Below, in pieces: positions 1-7,157 of a stretch of 10,912 bases of DNA; the stretch's first letter is position 1; each line of letters starts with the position of its first letter. The notes under the pieces are model-generated. The model did not search any database, was not told the origin of the DNA, and saw only the letters and a program-made list of their open reading frames with translations. The translations under genes were made by a program, and so were the position numbers. The stretch comes from Methanobacterium sp. GTDB lineage: Archaea; Methanobacteriota; Methanobacteria; Methanobacteriales; Methanobacteriaceae. Where the stretch lies: contig WASR01000194.1 in assembly GCA_009712615.1 (NCBI GenBank), positions 14,126 to 25,037 on the forward strand, written 5' to 3'.

Positions 1-59
1 ATGGATTACCAATTAAAATTAGATATTTTCAAGAATTAAAATTAATCAAGGTGATATAA

Positions 60-329
<270 letters not shown>

Positions 330-330
330 A

Positions 331-462
331 TTGTATAAATGTGGGAAATGTGGAACACTGGTAGATATCAAGGGTTACACCGAATCTAAATGTCCTAGTT
401 GCAGGTACAGAATTCTGTTCAAAGAAATTCCACCTGTAAGGCGTAGTATAAAAGCAAGATAA
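331..462 (+). CDS. rpoP: DNA-directed RNA polymerase subunit P (Rpo12)
   Basis: This 43-residue protein is the small zinc-ribbon subunit of archaeal RNA polymerase (counterpart of eukaryotic Rpb12), which helps hold the Rpo3/Rpo10/Rpo11 assembly platform. Cysteines 4, 7, 21 and 24 form two C-x2-C pairs, followed by the typical YRILFKE segment and a basic tail ending in KAR. It starts with TTG at 331, one base after the rpl37ae stop. The SD GGAGGAT (318-324) lies inside the last codons of rpl37ae, six bases before the TTG. No in-frame ATG exists upstream of the first cysteine, so the non-ATG start is well supported. The two genes are almost certainly cotranscribed and translationally coupled. 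Confidence 0.93.
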   Translation: MYKCGKCGTLVDIKGYTESKCPSCRYRILFKEIPPVRRSIKAR

Positions 463-479
463 TTTATTCAATTATAAAC

Positions 480-971
480 ATGCTGATAACAACGTCGAGG
501 AAACCTTCCCAGAGGACAAGATCCTTCTGTAAAAGTTTGGTCAGAGTCCTTAACTCCAGTTATACTAACAGGGGAAAAATGAGTCTCCGGGACGTTTTAA
601 TCAAATCTTCTGAAATGGGCTACGACAAAACAGCCGTAATATCCCAGATGAAGGGAAATCCGAGTAGAATTGACTTTCATAAAGAAGATGGGGAACTTAT
701 ACTTTCTCTTGATATTACTGTGGGTCTTGATAACAATTCAGGATCTAAGAGCAGGGTAAAACTGAAGGATCTGAAATTCTACAGTGAATTAAACGAACTG
801 GAAGGACTTCGAGACATATTCAACATTCCCAGTTTAAGCAAGGGTTCGGAATTTAAGAATCTAATGCTTTTAAAGGCATCAGACGAATCTAATGCTGCTA
901 CAATTGAATTTTATGCAGATGACGGCAGTTTAACTGATCCGAAAATATTCATAAAGGGATGGAGGCAGTAG
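480..971 (+). CDS. Brix domain-containing ribosome biogenesis protein
   Basis: This 163-residue protein resembles the single-domain archaeal Brix (Imp4-like) proteins, which bind pre-rRNA during ribosome assembly. The start LITTSRKPSQRTRSF is the characteristic opening of the archaeal family. GKMSLRD and RIDFHKEDGE follow at about residues 32 and 63, and the length is usual for the family. The ATG at 480 is chosen because this opening motif begins there, although I see no convincing SD in the 17 bases after rpoP. The gene ends in TAG at 969-971, three bases before the pcc1 start, and its last codons carry the pcc1 SD. The order with rpoP, pcc1 and prefoldin beta is the usual euryarchaeal one. 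Confidence 0.85.
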   Translation: MLITTSRKPSQRTRSFCKSLVRVLNSSYTNRGKMSLRDVLIKSSEMGYDKTAVISQMKGNPSRIDFHKEDGELILSLDITVGLDNNSGSKSRVKLKDLKFYSELNELEGLRDIFNIPSLSKGSEFKNLMLLKASDESNAATIEFYADDGSLTDPKIFIKGWRQ

Positions 972-973
972 GT

Positions 974-1249
974 TTGAATTCAGATGTACTGGCCGGCACA
1001 AGAACAGAACTGGTTTTCGAGTTCGAAGATCCAGAAGATGCTGAAGTGATACTGGGTTCAATCGAGCCAGAAATAGATGGACATCCCTCTGACAGAACGT
1101 CTGTTAGCATTAAAAAGGATGGAAACAATCTGCGGATACATATAGAATCTAAAGATACTGCATCCTTCCGAGCTTCTTTAAATTCCTACTTAAGATGGAT
1201 CAAATTATCTTCAGAAATACTTGGTCTCAAAAATAGATCTAAACTGTGA
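974..1249 (+). CDS. pcc1: KEOPS complex subunit Pcc1
   Basis: This 91-residue protein matches the Pcc1 family, the small dimerising subunit of the KEOPS complex that works with Kae1, Bud32 and Cgi121 to make N6-threonylcarbamoyladenosine (t6A) at position 37 of tRNAs. Visible features are an opening strand (ELVFEFEDPEDAEVILGSIEPE), a central strand with DRTSVSI and NNLRIHIES, and a C-terminal helix with ASLNSYLRWIKL. I chose TTG at 974 because a GGAGG SD (961-965) sits eight bases before it. An in-frame ATG at 959 would put the SD inside the gene and overlap the Brix gene. A weak 5-bp hairpin (TGATG/CATCA, 1247-1263) followed by TAATTTT overlaps the stop and may slow or end transcription. Confidence 0.82.
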   Translation: MNSDVLAGTRTELVFEFEDPEDAEVILGSIEPEIDGHPSDRTSVSIKKDGNNLRIHIESKDTASFRASLNSYLRWIKLSSEILGLKNRSKL

Positions 1250-1323
1250 TGTTTAGTTCATCATAATTTTACTAAGGTACAAAATAAGAAATATAATTTC
1301 ATTGAAAAATGAGGTGATTTAAT

Positions 1324-1689
1324 ATGGAACTTCCAAAAAATATCCAACATCAAATAGCACAATTCCAGCAAGCACAGCAACAGGCTCAGGCAATTACCAT
1401 GCAAAAACAGAGTGTTGACATGCAGATAAAAGAAACTGAAAAGGCACTAGAAGATTTGAAAAAAACCGATGAAGAATCTGATGTCTACAAAACTGCAGGA
1501 AACCTATTAATTAAAGTTAACAGGGACGAGATCAACGAAGAACTCGAAGAAAAAATAGAAACCCTAAAACTAAGAGAAAAAACTGTAAGTCGCCAGGAAG
1601 AACGTATAATGGCTAAACTACAGGAAATGCAAAACTCTTTACAGGAAGCAATGCAGGGATCAGGAATGAACCCGGGGTTAGGTAATTGA
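1324..1689 (+). CDS. pfdB: Prefoldin subunit beta
   Basis: This 121-residue chaperone subunit forms, with prefoldin alpha, the alpha2-beta4 'jellyfish' hexamer that holds unfolded proteins and passes them to the thermosome. It is nearly all coiled coil: an N-terminal helix rich in Gln and Ala (about residues 5-55), the hairpin core GNLLIKVNRDEINEELEEKIETL (about 60-82) that forms the beta-barrel platform, and a second helix ending in a Gly/Met-rich tail. The start is firm: the SD GAGGTGAT (1311-1318) stands five bases before the ATG. The 74-base gap from pcc1 is AT-rich. A TATA-like AATATAAT at 1290-1297 is too close to the SD to explain a normal leader, so readthrough from the upstream genes is more likely. 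Confidence 0.93.
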   Translation: MELPKNIQHQIAQFQQAQQQAQAITMQKQSVDMQIKETEKALEDLKKTDEESDVYKTAGNLLIKVNRDEINEELEEKIETLKLREKTVSRQEERIMAKLQEMQNSLQEAMQGSGMNPGLGN

Positions 1690-1946
1690 GGAAACTTTCA
1701 GACCAGGAATTAGATGAAATTTCAGAATTAGCAGTTAAATCTGCAGAAACCTTCATCTATTCACGGGTTTCAAAAAAAGAAATATTAGACCTTGATATCA
1801 AGGTTGAACTTGATTATGATAAGGGATTAGATGTTGATATAGACATAGATATCAAATTTGATCCCCTGTCAAAATCTGACAACACAATTGCAGAAGCAGC
1901 TGCAAACCATGCAATCACCCAGATAGACAGTTATTTGGCTGATTAA
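1686..1946 (+). CDS. DUF3194 family protein, translationally coupled to prefoldin beta
   Basis: This 86-residue acidic protein looks like the archaeal DUF3194 family, which has no known function and usually follows prefoldin beta. Conserved-looking elements are the helix LSDQELDEISELAVKSAE, the segment SRVSKKEILDLDI, and an Asp-rich stretch (LDVDIDIDIKFDPL, about residues 48-61). The start is TTG at 1686, overlapping the prefoldin stop (TTGA), which is typical of translational coupling. A short AGGT (1680-1683) is the only SD-like element. No in-frame ATG gives a protein with the family's N-terminus. The position suggests a link to protein folding or translation, but that is only inference from neighbourhood. 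Confidence 0.8.
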   Translation: MRKLSDQELDEISELAVKSAETFIYSRVSKKEILDLDIKVELDYDKGLDVDIDIDIKFDPLSKSDNTIAEAAANHAITQIDSYLAD

Positions 1947-1950
1947 ATTA

Positions 1951-1963
1951 GGGAATTATTCCC
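1951..1963. promoter_or_regulatory. 13-bp palindrome GGGAATTATTCCC upstream of a TATA-like box
   Basis: This is a perfect inverted repeat with two 6-bp arms around a single T. It lies just after the DUF3194 stop and three bases before the candidate TATA box of the HisA-like gene. It could be a repressor or activator site for that gene, or a weak hairpin at the end of the preceding operon. The sequence alone does not decide. Confidence 0.35.
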
Positions 1964-1966
1964 AAC

Positions 1967-1976
1967 AAATATTTAT
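1967..1976 (+). promoter_or_regulatory. Candidate TATA box for the HisA-like gene
   Basis: AAATATTTAT is centred about 31 bases before the ATG at 2003. With the usual archaeal spacing of about 25 bases, transcription would begin near 1997, giving a leader of only a few bases. This agrees with the absence of an SD before this ATG. Confidence 0.4.
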
Positions 1977-2002
1977 TTTAATTTTTCAAGGAAATAATTA
2001 CC

Positions 2003-2674
2003 ATGATAACTCCAGTTTTAGACCTTAAAAATGGGTTGGCAGTATCTGGCAAGTCTGGTAAGAGGGAAACCTACAAACCACTGAAAACAGTTTTCACAGA
2101 CTCTTCAGATCCCTTAAAAATTGCAGAAGCACTTAAAGAAGCGGGTTACGCAGAACTTTACATCGCAGATCTGGACTCCATCGAAGGAACAGGTTCGAAT
2201 CTGGAGATTGTGGAAAAAATAAACAAGATCATACCGGTCATGTTAGATGCAGGAATCACCAATCACCAGGATATTGAAGCTGTTATTGCCAATGCAGAAA
2301 AGATCATAGTTGCCACCGAAACACTTGAGAGCATTGAAGAAATAGGACAAATATTTTCCCTTAAACCCAAAAATTCCCTTGTGTTGAGTGTTGATCTCAT
2401 GGATGGGAGGGTGCTGTCTAAAAATATGAATCTCAACTTTGAAGATGTGATGGGAATAATTGAAAAACACAATCCTGCCGAAGTCATAATTCTCGATGTT
2501 TCAAGGGTTGGAACAAATTCTGGTTTTGATGAGGCAGTGGTGAATCGGTTCTAAGGGATGGACACCCAGCTAATTGTGGGTGGAGGAGTCACAAAGACAA
2601 CCATTGAGAAACTTGGAAAACTCGGAGTAGATAAATTCCTGGTTGGAACAGCCATCCACAACGGTGATTTTTGA
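2003..2674 (+). pseudogene. HisA-related TIM-barrel protein interrupted by an in-frame TAA
   Basis: The gene resembles the archaeal HisA-like family related to ProFAR isomerase, which is distinct from the histidine enzyme and of uncertain function. Codons 1-183 read as a TIM barrel opening with PVLDLKNGLAV (Asp7) and a second conserved strand SVDLMDGRV (Asp131), matching the two catalytic Asp positions of HisA. A TAA at 2552-2554 then stops the frame. The same frame resumes with GMDTQLIVGGGV and VGTAIHNG before a TGA at 2672-2674. GGGV and VGTAIH are the phosphate-binding loops of strands 7 and 8, so the 183-residue product would lack an essential part of the barrel. The window cannot distinguish a true nonsense mutation from sequencing error. 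No SD is visible; a TATA box close upstream suggests a near-leaderless transcript. The PfkB gene follows after 51 bases. Confidence 0.72.
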
Positions 2675-2725
2675 GTCAACAAATGGTTCTGATGGTAGAT
2701 TTAAAACTTTTTTTTAGGTGAAACC

Positions 2726-3631
2726 ATGGGGAAATTCATGATCATAGGTCCAGTTACAAGGGACACAATTAAAAGGGATGGGATGGTGTACCACCATACA
2801 GGTGGTGCTGTTTACTTTCAATCCGCAGTATTTTCAAGTTTTAACATGGACATAACAGTGGTGATACCTCTATCTAAATCTGATGCCGATCTTTTGAATG
2901 CATTTCCAGAGGATTCCAATTTGGTACCTGTTTTTGTGGATGAAACTATGGAGTTTGAAAACATCTACCCGAACCATGATCTGAATCATCGTGTACAGAA
3001 GGCGAGGGTACCTGACAATCCAGTGCTTCCAGAAAATCTTCCAGAACCCTTGGAATCCTACGATGCTGCAATTCTCTGCCCACTTTCTCCCACAGACATT
3101 CCCATTGAAACTGTGAAGCACCTTACTAAGCATGATGTGCCTATCTACATGGGTGCCCAGGGATACTTAAGACACCTTTATGATGGTGAGATCATATTAA
3201 AACCCTGGGAAGATTTCCCTGAATTCTTGAAACATGTTGAGTTACTGTTTTTAGATGAGGCTGAAGCAGGGATCATCACTGATTTTAAGGTTCACGATCT
3301 TGAGACAATTGCTAAACAACTTTCGAAGTTCGGGCCAAAAGAGATAATTATTACCAGGGGAGATAGAGGAGCTTTGATCTACTCCTCACAAGCAGATGAG
3401 ATCTATAAAATTCATGCATTTCCACCCAAGCAAACAATGGATCCAACAGGATTGGGTGACACATATATGGCTGCCTATGCATCTAAGCGGGTTGAAGGTT
3501 TCAGTCCAAAATCATGTGGAATTTTCGCATCAATGGTATCCACAATGAAACTAGAAACCATAGGTGTTTTTAAGGGAAACAACAAAAAAGTACTCGGAAG
3601 ACTTAAAAACCATGGAATAAAAGATATTTAA
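2726..3631 (+). CDS. PfkB-family (ribokinase-like) sugar kinase
   Basis: This 301-residue protein belongs to the PfkB/ribokinase superfamily, which transfers the ATP gamma-phosphate to a sugar or nucleoside hydroxyl. The N-terminal GPVTRDTI and the GG pair at residues 26-27 (TGGAVYF) fit the substrate-binding half. TRGDRG (210-215) and the anion-hole motif DPTGLGDT (239-246), with catalytic Asp245, fit the C-terminal signature. The usual GAGD is GLGD here. LDEAEA (176-181) corresponds to the N-x-x-E region of the family. The start is firm, with the SD AGGTGA (2716-2721) just upstream. The substrate cannot be named. The adjacent HisA-like gene suggests a shared small-molecule pathway, but this is weak inference. 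Confidence 0.85.
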   Translation: MGKFMIIGPVTRDTIKRDGMVYHHTGGAVYFQSAVFSSFNMDITVVIPLSKSDADLLNAFPEDSNLVPVFVDETMEFENIYPNHDLNHRVQKARVPDNPVLPENLPEPLESYDAAILCPLSPTDIPIETVKHLTKHDVPIYMGAQGYLRHLYDGEIILKPWEDFPEFLKHVELLFLDEAEAGIITDFKVHDLETIAKQLSKFGPKEIIITRGDRGALIYSSQADEIYKIHAFPPKQTMDPTGLGDTYMAAYASKRVEGFSPKSCGIFASMVSTMKLETIGVFKGNNKKVLGRLKNHGIKDI

Positions 3632-3794
3632 ACACAGTTCTGAACCATATCTTAGATTGATACAACTTTTTAACCCAAATCTTCCATTAAACATAAACTA
3701 TTTTCAGAAATATTGTTCCTAAATAATTAATTGAATTATTTTTTTGATTTATACATCTTCTTAGGGACATCACTCTACAAAAATTTGAAACATC

Positions 3795-3803
3795 TATATT
3801 TAT
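3795..3803 (+). promoter_or_regulatory. Candidate TATA box for the 3852 gene
   Basis: TATATTTAT preceded by a purine-rich GAAACATC lies about 53 bases upstream of the ATG at 3852. Transcription would start near 3822-3826, leaving a leader that includes the GGAG SD at 3839-3842. The gene-free gap 3632-3836 otherwise shows only AT-rich DNA with a T7 run near 3739-3745 that may terminate the PfkB transcript. Confidence 0.45.
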
Positions 3804-3851
3804 TAGTTGAATACATTAAATGGTTAATTAGAACCTTTGGAGTATTGTGAT

Positions 3852-4277
3852 ATGATTGAAGAAATTGAGCAGAGAATAGTGGACAACTTTCATAGAGATC
3901 TGTTGAAGTCGCGCGGGGAAAAGCTGGTTAAATGCCGAAGGATATTGCCTAAATTAACTGAAGGTGACACAGATATCGTGGAAAAGATCGTTTTGAGCTT
4001 CGAAGACACTGACCAGATCGATATAGAAAATACCTACAATGTCTGCATCAAGGCAACGAATATGGATTTTACAGCCTGTGACAATTTCAACAATCCAGTG
4101 GATATTGAAGAGATAATAGGGAGAAGACTGTTGGATTATGGAGAAATATACTTCGACACGTTCAACAGTGAAACAAGCGGATCATTGAGAACAAAACTCA
4201 TCTTCGAAGAAGATTATGAAATAAAAGTAGATGGCAACAACCTACAGATTGAAGAGTACATGGAAGACCTGGTGTAA
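3852..4277 (+). CDS. Uncharacterised acidic protein
   Basis: I do not recognise this 141-residue protein. It is acidic, soluble and has no signal peptide or membrane segment. The N-terminal part is helical (IEEIEQRIVDNFHRDLLKSR), and the rest alternates short strands with acidic loops, such as IVEKIVLSFEDTDQIDIENTYNVCIKAT and SLRTKLIFEEDYEIKVDGNNLQIEEYMEDLV. Cysteines are scattered and do not form a metal site. I prefer ATG 3852 because GGAG (3839-3842) and GTGAT (3847-3851) sit just upstream. A TTG at 3837 would extend it by five residues but would absorb the SD. The gene stands alone with its own TATA-like box and is followed by a convergent small membrane gene. Confidence 0.7.
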   Translation: MIEEIEQRIVDNFHRDLLKSRGEKLVKCRRILPKLTEGDTDIVEKIVLSFEDTDQIDIENTYNVCIKATNMDFTACDNFNNPVDIEEIIGRRLLDYGEIYFDTFNSETSGSLRTKLIFEEDYEIKVDGNNLQIEEYMEDLV

Positions 4278-4338
4278 TGCTTCAAATCATAATTTTTAAA
4301 ATGCAATCAAAAAAATAGTGAATAAATTGTTTTTTATT

Positions 4339-4521
4339 TCAATTCAACAGGAATGGAAGTACTAAGAATGGAATGAAGCCTGCTGCAAAGAACAGTATAA
4401 TTCCGATTATTGTGTAAACATTCTTTTTATCCATAACCCCTGCACAAATGAGTATAACACTTATTACTGCCATTATTGGGGGAATTATGTGAGAAAACAA
4501 TATTGCCGATGGATTTGCCAT
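4339..4521 (-). CDS. Small two-segment membrane protein
   Basis: This is a 60-residue hydrophobic protein with no recognised family. After a short polar start (MANPSAILFSHIIPP) there are two membrane segments, about residues 15-31 (IMAVISVILICAGVM) and 37-60 (VYTIIGIILFFAAGFIPFLVLPFLLN), separated by the charged loop DKKN. I place the start at the ATG at 4521 because the bases just before it (GTGATCC) match the SD consensus. A GTG at 4530 in the same frame is part of that SD. It is convergent with the 3852 gene and about 330 bases from the ATPase upstream of it on the same strand. The function is unknown. Confidence 0.6.
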   Translation of the reverse strand: MANPSAILFSHIIPPIMAVISVILICAGVMDKKNVYTIIGIILFFAAGFIPFLVLPFLLN

Positions 4522-4851
4522 TTGGATCACTTCAGAAAACTTTTTTGATGAATTAAATTATTAAAAATTTAGTTCTAATTATAATAGAAATTTCCATATT
4601 AATTTAAATTTTCATAATAGTATGGTATTGAGTGATATATATTTTAGCTATTTTTAGAATGCATATACATCATAGATTCACAAATACCCATTGGATTACC
4701 ACGACTGATCTCTCTTTTTCTCTGGGATCAAGCGTCATCTCCAAACGATATTCATTTAATCCTATTTTGAGATTAAAATAACATCTTAAAGGGCGTATAA
4801 AAAGATTTAAAATAAAATAAGATAAAGAAAGAAATGGAAAAAAAATTCAAT
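4522..4851. other. Gene-free stretch with a GC-richer island
   Basis: No intact gene is visible. Most of the stretch is very AT-rich (about 12% G+C over 4561-4620 and 19% over 4751-4850), but 4681-4750 is about 43% G+C. On the minus strand this island reads as protein-like sequence in two overlapping frames, one containing NEYRLEMTLDPREKER and the other EISRGNPMGICESMMYMHSK ending at a TAA (4644-4646). This could be the C-terminal remnant of a frameshifted gene. I do not recognise the family. The stretch also contains the T-rich end of the ATPase transcript. Confidence 0.4.
4821..4848 (-). terminator. T-rich terminator of the ATPase gene
   Basis: On the minus strand the bases just after the ATPase stop form a run of eight T (4838-4845) followed by further T-rich segments. 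This is the usual form of archaeal transcription terminators, and no hairpin is needed. Confidence 0.5.
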
Positions 4852-6399
4852 TTAAACATCAAAAATTGTTCGCTTAATTTCCTTTTCTGATTCTGCTATC
4901 ATGTCTATTCTGTCTACCTCGATTCCGGAGTTGTGCAGATATTCAGCAAGCTGAACAGGAGTTATGTTGTCATCAATATCAATGATAACAGCCTCAGACT
5001 CGTGGCTAAGTTTCGATGCTCCGAAGTTTCGGATGGCGTGCTTGGCCTCCTCAATCTGGGATGTTTTGATCCTGAAAGAACGTGTTTTACGGGTTATTTG
5101 GGCAATGTCTATGTTCATTCTCTGAAGAACAATTAGAACATGTCTTTGGAGAGCATCTTCAAGCACATCCCCGTCCACCATTTCCTTTTCCTGATTTATT
5201 CGCACAGCCTGACAAATCTGGGCCACATCTCTTGCATGTGCAAATGTTGGGTTAAGTCCTTCTCCACCATGATCACAATCACAGTTAATATTTTTAAACC
5301 GTTCCAAAACATCATCATCATTATCTTCCTGCAGGTAATCCAGATTTATCTTGAAAACTTCGGCCACATCGTCGATGGGTGGATTTCTAAGGAAAACATG
5401 CAGAGGTGCCCTACGAAGGTGAGCTTCATCCATGATGCTTATATCAAGGTTGGTTGAAAATGCAGGAATGAAGTTACAGTGCACTGTCACAGGTATACCC
5501 CTAACATAGATAACATCTTTCTTATTCTCCATTGGAACGATTAGCCTGTTGAGTATCAAGTCATGGTCATCCCTCTGCCTTCCAAGATCATCAATGAGAA
5601 GTATTCCACCATTGGCCTTTATTATAGGTGAAGTTTCATAAACACCCTTTGTAGCATTGTAATTGGTTTCAAGTTTGTTCAAATTAAGTTCTGAACCTGT
5701 TAATACAAATGGGGCATGGATTTTAACCCACCTAGGATCTTCAGGCTGTTCAGGACATCTCTTATGGAAATCTGGATCGTAGATCTGTATGATCTTACCA
5801 CCAAACTCCAGAAATTTTGGAATGATTACAGGGGGCAGCAGATCCGACATCTTCCCAGTCAAAAATGTTTTACCTGTTCCAGGCGGTCCGTAGATAAAAA
5901 TTCCCTTACCAATAATACAGGATTCAATGAGGGATTCCTTTGCATCTTCAACTCCAACAACATCATCAAATGTTGATTCAATAACTTCCTTGGGTATGTT
6001 AATGGGATATCTGCCCTTCAGTTGAGCTTCCATAATTTGGTAGTAGTTCTCGTAACTAACAGGAGCCACCCCAATGTAAGGATTTTCTTCGCTAATTCCC
6101 CTGCTCTTTTCACGGCCTTTTTTGGAAATACTGTACTGAACACTGGAAAAAAGAAAACTTCCACTCACAGGAGCACATAAACCTTCCTTCTCCAGGTTTC
6201 CAAGGCACTGCTCAAGAATATCCCAGTGAATACTTGTAATATCGTTGATGGTACTTGTTTTCACAGTACCAAAACTTGTTAAAATTTTTAAAATCAAATC
6301 TTTAATAAAGGATTCAGATAGTTGAAGGCCTTCAATAGTTTTGGGCTGTTTCAGGTCTTCAAATATTTGCTCCATTTTAGAATCATGATAATAACTCAT
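4852..6399 (-). CDS. AAA+ ATPase with N-terminal winged-helix-like region
   Basis: This 515-residue protein has a classical AAA+ core. Walker A is GPPGTGKT (171-178), Walker B is GILLIDD (265-271) followed by LGRQ, a sensor-1 Asn lies in FSTN (314-317), and an Arg pair in HLRR (327-330) could be the finger. About 90 residues separate the Walker motifs and include an insertion with FHKRCPEQPEDPRWVK. Residues 25-100 look like a winged helix, and 373-379 holds a small Cys/His cluster (CDCDH). From memory, KANGGILLIDDLGRQ resembles an uncharacterised AAA family found in bacteria and archaea, in some cases near pilus or secretion genes. No such genes are visible here. The ATG at 6399 has a GGGGTGG SD. 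The HAD gene lies 77 bases upstream on the same strand, and a separate promoter is likely. Confidence 0.85.
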   Translation of the reverse strand: MSYYHDSKMEQIFEDLKQPKTIEGLQLSESFIKDLILKILTSFGTVKTSTINDITSIHWDILEQCLGNLEKEGLCAPVSGSFLFSSVQYSISKKGREKSRGISEENPYIGVAPVSYENYYQIMEAQLKGRYPINIPKEVIESTFDDVVGVEDAKESLIESCIIGKGIFIYGPPGTGKTFLTGKMSDLLPPVIIPKFLEFGGKIIQIYDPDFHKRCPEQPEDPRWVKIHAPFVLTGSELNLNKLETNYNATKGVYETSPIIKANGGILLIDDLGRQRDDHDLILNRLIVPMENKKDVIYVRGIPVTVHCNFIPAFSTNLDISIMDEAHLRRAPLHVFLRNPPIDDVAEVFKINLDYLQEDNDDDVLERFKNINCDCDHGGEGLNPTFAHARDVAQICQAVRINQEKEMVDGDVLEDALQRHVLIVLQRMNIDIAQITRKTRSFRIKTSQIEEAKHAIRNFGASKLSHESEAVIIDIDDNITPVQLAEYLHNSGIEVDRIDMIAESEKEIKRTIFDV

Positions 6400-6445
6400 T
6401 CAACCACCCCCAAATAACAATGAATATATCCAATATCCATTTATG

Positions 6446-6455
6446 CTATTATAAG
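6446..6455 (-). promoter_or_regulatory. Candidate TATA box for the ATPase gene
   Basis: The minus strand reads CTTATAATAG about 50 bases upstream of the ATPase ATG, which would place transcription start near 6425 and include the SD in the leader. Between the box and the start codon there is a tandem GGATATT/GGATATA pair (about 6426-6439) that could bind a regulator. Confidence 0.35.
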
Positions 6456-6476
6456 ATTTGTGGTTTTAGTTTGTTA

Positions 6477-7157
6477 TCAGAGTATTTTTCTAATATCTCC
6501 AATATCAGATACTATATCAAGATCGATCCCAAGTTCTTTTATTGTTTCTTTTTCAAGTTCTGTTAATCCCGGTGTAAGATATATGGCTGACATACCAGCA
6601 TCTATAGCTCCCAAGATATCATCTTGGAAGTTGTTACCAATCATAACAGAATTTTCAGGATCACAGCCCATTCTTTCCATTGCCAGTTCATAAATTTTAA
6701 TGTCTGGTTTTTCAACTCCCGCCTCTTCAGATGTGATAACAAAATCAAAGAAATGATGCAAACCCAGTCTAACCAGTTTTTCGTACTGTTTAATTGTCAG
6801 GCCATTGGATATTACACCCAGTTTGTAACCCTTTGATCTGAGATCTATCAAGGTGGGCATGGTGTTTGGGAACAATCTTAAAAGAGCAAATTTAACGTTG
6901 TGGTAAGTTATCATGCCAACAGCTATTAATAACGGTTTTTCTTCTCCAAACACTCTTTTTGTCAGCACATTAAAATGTTTATTGTAATTTGAACCCTTTT
7001 CTTTTATAATTTCCCTTAAAAGTTTATAGGCATCTTCATTTGATAATGGTAGACCTGCATCTATCATGGCATTTAATGAAGCTTTTCTTGCAAGTTTAGC
7101 AAATTCAGATGTGTTGTAAATTGTATCATCAATATCGAGAAAAACAGCCTTTATCAT
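6477..7157 (-). CDS. HAD-superfamily (subfamily IA) hydrolase
   Basis: This 226-residue phosphatase-like enzyme carries the HAD motifs in order. Motif I is DIDDT (Asp8 nucleophile, Asp10 acid/base), motif II is SNG (Ser117), motif III is Lys150 in EKPD, and motif IV is GNNFQDD (174-180), where Asn replaces the more common first Asp but the Mg-binding Asp pair remains. A helical cap occupies about residues 16-95. The motifs resemble the archaeal subfamily IA group with small phosphorylated substrates; the substrate is unknown. The start ATG at 7157 lies just after a GGTTG-GTG-CAACC inverted repeat that contains the only SD-like bases, and it overlaps (ATGA) a possible 40-codon ORF. Confidence 0.87.
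   Translation of the reverse strand: MIKAVFLDIDDTIYNTSEFAKLARKASLNAMIDAGLPLSNEDAYKLLREIIKEKGSNYNKHFNVLTKRVFGEEKPLLIAVGMITYHNVKFALLRLFPNTMPTLIDLRSKGYKLGVISNGLTIKQYEKLVRLGLHHFFDFVITSEEAGVEKPDIKIYELAMERMGCDPENSVMIGNNFQDDILGAIDAGMSAIYLTPGLTELEKETIKELGIDLDIVSDIGDIRKIL

Noticed and set aside
1..59. C-terminal end of an upstream gene, perhaps an exosome subunit
   Set aside because: Two frames stay open for 12 to 18 codons, but neither has recognisable sequence, so the partial gene cannot be assigned.
2552..2554. Stop-codon recoding (pyrrolysine-like) in the HisA-like gene
   Set aside because: The codon is TAA, whereas pyrrolysine uses TAG, and there is no visible insertion signal. A mutation or sequencing error is simpler.
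5140..5976. Open frames on the plus strand inside the AAA+ ATPase
   Set aside because: They are antisense to a protein with intact Walker A, Walker B and sensor motifs and have no SD or recognisable domain.
6460..6836. Plus-strand open frames over the HAD gene
   Set aside because: They are antisense to a gene with all four HAD motifs and show no start signals.
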